From Kaistella montana (lineage in GTDB: Bacteria > Bacteroidota > Bacteroidia > Flavobacteriales > Weeksellaceae): a DNA stretch of 64,000 bases. Location of the stretch: NCBI RefSeq assembly GCF_024436175.1, contig NZ_JANFQP010000001.1:1-64000 (forward strand). Reading direction: 5' to 3'. The translations under genes and the position numbers were made by a program. The notes under the pieces are model-generated. The model was not told the origin of the DNA. It searched no databases and worked only from the letters and a program-made list of their open reading frames with translations. How positions within the stretch are numbered: the stretch's first letter is position 1; every line of letters starts with the position of its first letter. This document shows positions 61,808-64,000 of this stretch, one piece after another.

Positions 61808-61840
61808 AAAAAATCTTTCAAACTGCTTGAAAGATTTTTT
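61808..61840. terminator. Bidirectional terminator between TM2 and hemB genes
   Basis: A 14-bp perfect stem (AAAAAATCTTTCAA / TTGAAAGATTTTTT) with ACTGC loop lies between the two convergent genes. Confidence 0.9.
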
Positions 61841-61858
61841 TTATTGAATGAAATTCGA

Positions 61859-62851
61859 TTATTGATTAAGTAAGATTGCTGCTTCTTTGGCTGCGTAAGT
61901 GAAAATCATATCGGCGCCGGCTCTTTTGATGCAAGTTAAACTTTCGATAATGGCTTGGTCATTATCCAACCAACCATTTTGTGCAGCGGCTTTCAGCATC
62001 GCATATTCGCCACTTACATTATAAACCGCAATGGGTAAATCGATGGTTTCGCGAACTTTGGCAACGATGTCGAGATAAGGCATTCCTGGTTTGATCATGA
62101 TGATATCCGCGCCTTCCGAAATGTCTTTCATCACTTCATCCAACGCTTCTCGGGAATTATGGAAATCCATTTGGTAGGTTTTTTTGTCTTTCGGAATGTC
62201 ATTATTTTCTTTCGGCGCCGAATCTAAAGCACTTCGGAATGGTCCGTAAAACGAACTTGCATATTTCGCAGCGTAACTTAAAATTCCTACATCGGTGAAG
62301 CCACCTTCTTCCAAACCGGTTCTAATTGCGGCAACGCGACCGTCCATCATATCACTTGGAGCCAAAATATCAGCGCCGGCTGCAGCTAGCGAAACCGACA
62401 TTTTCACCAAGGCTTCGTTGGTAGCATCATTATCAATTTTTCCATTGGCGATAATTCCGTCGTGGCCATAAATAGAGTAGGGATCTAAGGCTACATCGGG
62501 CATCACAACCATTCCCGGAACAGCGTCTTTAATGGCTTTAATGGCATTTTGCATCAATCCGTTTTCGTTCCAAGATTCGGTTCCTTTGTTATCTTTTAGG
62601 TTTTCGGAAACTTTCATGTAAAGATTTACACCTTTTACACCTAATGAATATAATTCCTGACATTCTTTTACGGTTAAATCCAAAGTTCTTCGGAAAATTC
62701 CGGGCATCGAGGAGATAGATTCTTGCTTATTTTCACCTTCCATTACGAAGATTGGCATAACCAAATCATTGGTGGTTAAAACGGTTTGTTGTACTAAAGC
62801 TCTGATAGAAGCATTGATGCGCAATCTTCTATTTCTGGAGTATATAATCAT
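61859..62851 (-). CDS. hemB: Porphobilinogen synthase
   Basis: Condenses two 5-aminolevulinates to porphobilinogen in haem synthesis, needed for the cytochrome c and NO reductase in this window. The Schiff-base lysines are in FYGPFRSALDSAPK-type and MIKPGMPYLDIV contexts; DMMDGRVAAIR is conserved. The metal segment reads DVALDPYSIYGHDG, without the cysteines of zinc-type enzymes, so a magnesium-type enzyme is likely. Length 330 is normal. Promoter at 62881. Confidence 0.96.
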   Translation of the reverse strand: MIIYSRNRRLRINASIRALVQQTVLTTNDLVMPIFVMEGENKQESISSMPGIFRRTLDLTVKECQELYSLGVKGVNLYMKVSENLKDNKGTESWNENGLMQNAIKAIKDAVPGMVVMPDVALDPYSIYGHDGIIANGKIDNDATNEALVKMSVSLAAAGADILAPSDMMDGRVAAIRTGLEEGGFTDVGILSYAAKYASSFYGPFRSALDSAPKENNDIPKDKKTYQMDFHNSREALDEVMKDISEGADIIMIKPGMPYLDIVAKVRETIDLPIAVYNVSGEYAMLKAAAQNGWLDNDQAIIESLTCIKRAGADMIFTYAAKEAAILLNQ

Positions 62852-62880
62852 TTTTGGAATGGTATTTGAGTTATGTCCTG

Positions 62881-62888
62881 CAAATTTA
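62881..62888 (-). promoter_or_regulatory. -7 promoter box for hemB
   Basis: Minus-strand TAAATTTG, exact consensus, 29 bases before the hemB ATG. Confidence 0.6.
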
Positions 62889-62933
62889 ATTATAGTTTTA
62901 TTAAAAAACTATGGTAAATAAATTTCAATTTCT

Positions 62934-62941
62934 TAGATTTG
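62934..62941 (+). promoter_or_regulatory. -7 promoter box for the T9SS-sorted protein
   Basis: TAGATTTG matches TAnnTTTG and lies 32 bases before the preferred GTG start. It falls inside the longer in-frame extension, which argues against the upstream ATG. Confidence 0.5.
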
Positions 62942-62973
62942 TAAGGATATCCATAAATATAAAGTTCTATAAG

Positions 62974-63330
62974 GTGAAAAAATTATTATTTTCTTTAATC
63001 TTTATAAGTAGTTTAACAATTTTTTCGAAAAAAATTTCTGCGCAAAGTTTTGCTAGAGAGCCGATTGCAACATCTCAGAAATCTGATGAAGGAGTGTTGG
63101 TTGCGTATCCTAATCCGGCCAAAGATTTTATTATTGTTAAATCAAGAGATAATGATTTAAAAATTAAATCGGTCACTTTTTATTCTATTTTAGGAATGCA
63201 AGTGGCAGAATATGCGGTAAATATGTATTCCGGTGAAATTCGGTTGGATAAACTGAAACCTGGAAAGTATCTGATGCGATACACGATGAGCGACAATACT
63301 CAAAAGGTGACTCAAATTGTAAAACAATAA
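62974..63330 (+). CDS. Minimal T9SS type A sorting-domain protein
   Basis: From a GTG start the 118-residue protein begins with a clean signal peptide (KKLLFSLIFISSLTIFSKK, ending SAQ). Only about 20 residues then precede a T9SS type A C-terminal domain: VAYPNPAKDFIIVKS, FYSILGMQVAEYAV, EIRLDKLKPGKYLMRY and a Lys-containing end (KVTQIVKQ). The longest frame would start at an ATG 63 bases upstream, but that leader lacks signal character and contains the promoter. If PorU removes the domain, almost nothing would remain as mature protein. Confidence 0.82.
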   Translation: MKKLLFSLIFISSLTIFSKKISAQSFAREPIATSQKSDEGVLVAYPNPAKDFIIVKSRDNDLKIKSVTFYSILGMQVAEYAVNMYSGEIRLDKLKPGKYLMRYTMSDNTQKVTQIVKQ

Positions 63331-63336
63331 ACTCTT

Positions 63337-63366
63337 AATCCTTGATTTTTTCAAGGATTTTTTTTT
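63337..63366 (+). terminator. Terminator after the T9SS-sorted protein
   Basis: AATCCTTGA and TCAAGGATT pair around a T5 loop, followed by a T run, 7 bases after the stop. Confidence 0.85.
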
Positions 63367-63418
63367 AAATAATGGTTTTTGAAGGGTTCGGCTAAGAGTT
63401 TACTGTAAAAAAAATCAG

Positions 63419-63426
63419 TAATTTTG
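63419..63426 (+). promoter_or_regulatory. NDH-2 gene -7 box 4 bases before the ATG
   Basis: TAATTTTG, exact consensus, followed by TCTC and the ATG, so the mRNA is predicted to be leaderless. Confidence 0.6.
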
Positions 63427-63430
63427 TCTC

Positions 63431-64000
63431 ATGGAAACCAGGGAGAAAATTATAGTTATCGGCGGTGGTTTTGCAGGTCTTCAGCTTGCTAAAACGCTAA
63501 ATAATAAACGAAAAAAAGTGATTGTTATCGATAAGGTAAACCATCACATGTTTCAACCTCTTTTTTACCAAGTTGCTTGCGGACGTATCGAACCGAGCAA
63601 TATTTCTTTCCCTTTTCGAAAAATTTTCCAGCGCTCCAGAAATATTCAGTATCGGATGATTGAGGTGCAGAAAATTCTCCCAGATCAAAATAAAATCATT
63701 ACTTCCGAAGCCGAATTTACTTACGACAAACTCGTTATTGCAACAGGTTGTAAAACCAATTTTTTCGGAAATTCCAAGATGGAAAGCCTCACTTTTGGGA
63801 TGAAAAACACTCAGGAAGCAATCGCAATTCGTAATCATATCTTGCTCACTTTTGAGAAATTAATTATTGAAAAAAAACGAAGCGACGATGGAAATTGGAA
63901 CATCGTTATCGTAGGAAGTGGACCGACAGGGGTGGAACTTGCAGGTGCTTTTGCAGAAATGAAAAAAGAAATTCTGCCAAGAGATTACCCGAACATGAAT
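63431..64000 (+). CDS. ndh: Type II NADH dehydrogenase, 5' part
   Basis: The reading frame runs off the window end, with 190 residues visible. It is an FAD- and NAD-dependent disulfide-reductase-fold oxidoreductase of the NDH-2 type, which passes NADH electrons to quinone at the membrane. The FAD motif is KIIVIGGGFAGLQLAKTL at the N-terminus, MFQPLFYQVACG follows, LVIATGCKTNFFG closes the first FAD domain, and the NADH motif IVIVGSGPTGVELAGAFAEM starts near residue 158. The start codon is set by the adjacent promoter box. Confidence 0.9.
   Translation, partial: METREKIIVIGGGFAGLQLAKTLNNKRKKVIVIDKVNHHMFQPLFYQVACGRIEPSNISFPFRKIFQRSRNIQYRMIEVQKILPDQNKIITSEAEFTYDKLVIATGCKTNFFGNSKMESLTFGMKNTQEAIAIRNHILLTFEKLIIEKKRSDDGNWNIVIVGSGPTGVELAGAFAEMKKEILPRDYPNMN

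Overview
The window is a chromosomal segment of a Flavobacteriia member, most likely Weeksellaceae (Chryseobacterium/Kaistella/Elizabethkingia relatives). This rests on the fused LpxC-FabZ, the type IX secretion regulator PorX, a T9SS C-terminal sorting domain, an intact Bat operon, a mevalonate-pathway gene, AT-rich coding sequence, and many promoters with the Bacteroidota -7 box TAnnTTTG. Family names were assigned by reading the sequence; no database search was run.

Layout. 1-1850: a visibly more GC-rich accessory stretch with an unrecognised helical protein, a structured intergenic region and a small HTH protein. 1.9-5.1 kb: dTDP-sugar genes rfbC, rfbB and rfbA, interrupted by a four-helix-bundle (S23/IVP-type) gene set in TTAACC-like repeats; rfbD is absent. 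5.2-11 kb: rimO, an RlpA-like protein, a YciE-type ferritin-like protein with a histone-like tail, xth and porX. 11-18.3 kb: an HD hydrolase, the lipid A genes lpxD, lpxC-fabZ and lpxA, efp, a second LpxD-like gene, sucD. 18.5-32 kb: an ABC exporter, dusB, a secreted/membrane cluster with a thioredoxin, glnS, fbp-menC, aspartate kinase and a two-domain acyltransferase of OlsF/GlsF type, then tRNA-Phe.

32.3-39.4 kb is the main metabolic island: an Rrf2/NsrR-like regulator, a membrane protein, copper nitrite reductase NirK, a NirV-like protein, an SCO copper protein, a cytochrome c, the di-iron repair protein Ric and a quinol-dependent NO reductase. Together they would convert nitrite to nitric oxide to nitrous oxide and repair nitrosative damage. 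No nitrous oxide reductase lies in the window.

39.4-50 kb: a MutS2-like ATPase without Smr domain, ung, a lipoprotein, a DUF456 protein, then an operon from an MscS-type channel through pdxJ, a hydrolase, an SDR and an acyl-CoA ligase to mvaD. 50-59 kb (minus strand): MarC and the Bat operon, MoxR, a GNAT, DUF58, an anchored accessory protein, BatA, BatB, BatC and BatD. 59-64 kb: a DinB-like protein, rlmB, a Gre-like factor, a nitroreductase, a TM2 protein, hemB, an almost naked T9SS sorting-domain protein and the start of a type II NADH dehydrogenase.

The most useful observations are a set of genes whose -7 box ends only 4-6 bases before the start codon (predicted leaderless mRNAs), a shared AT-rich palindrome at the Rrf2-regulator and ric promoters, the repeat-embedded four-helix cassette inside the rfb genes, and the near-naked T9SS sorting domain.
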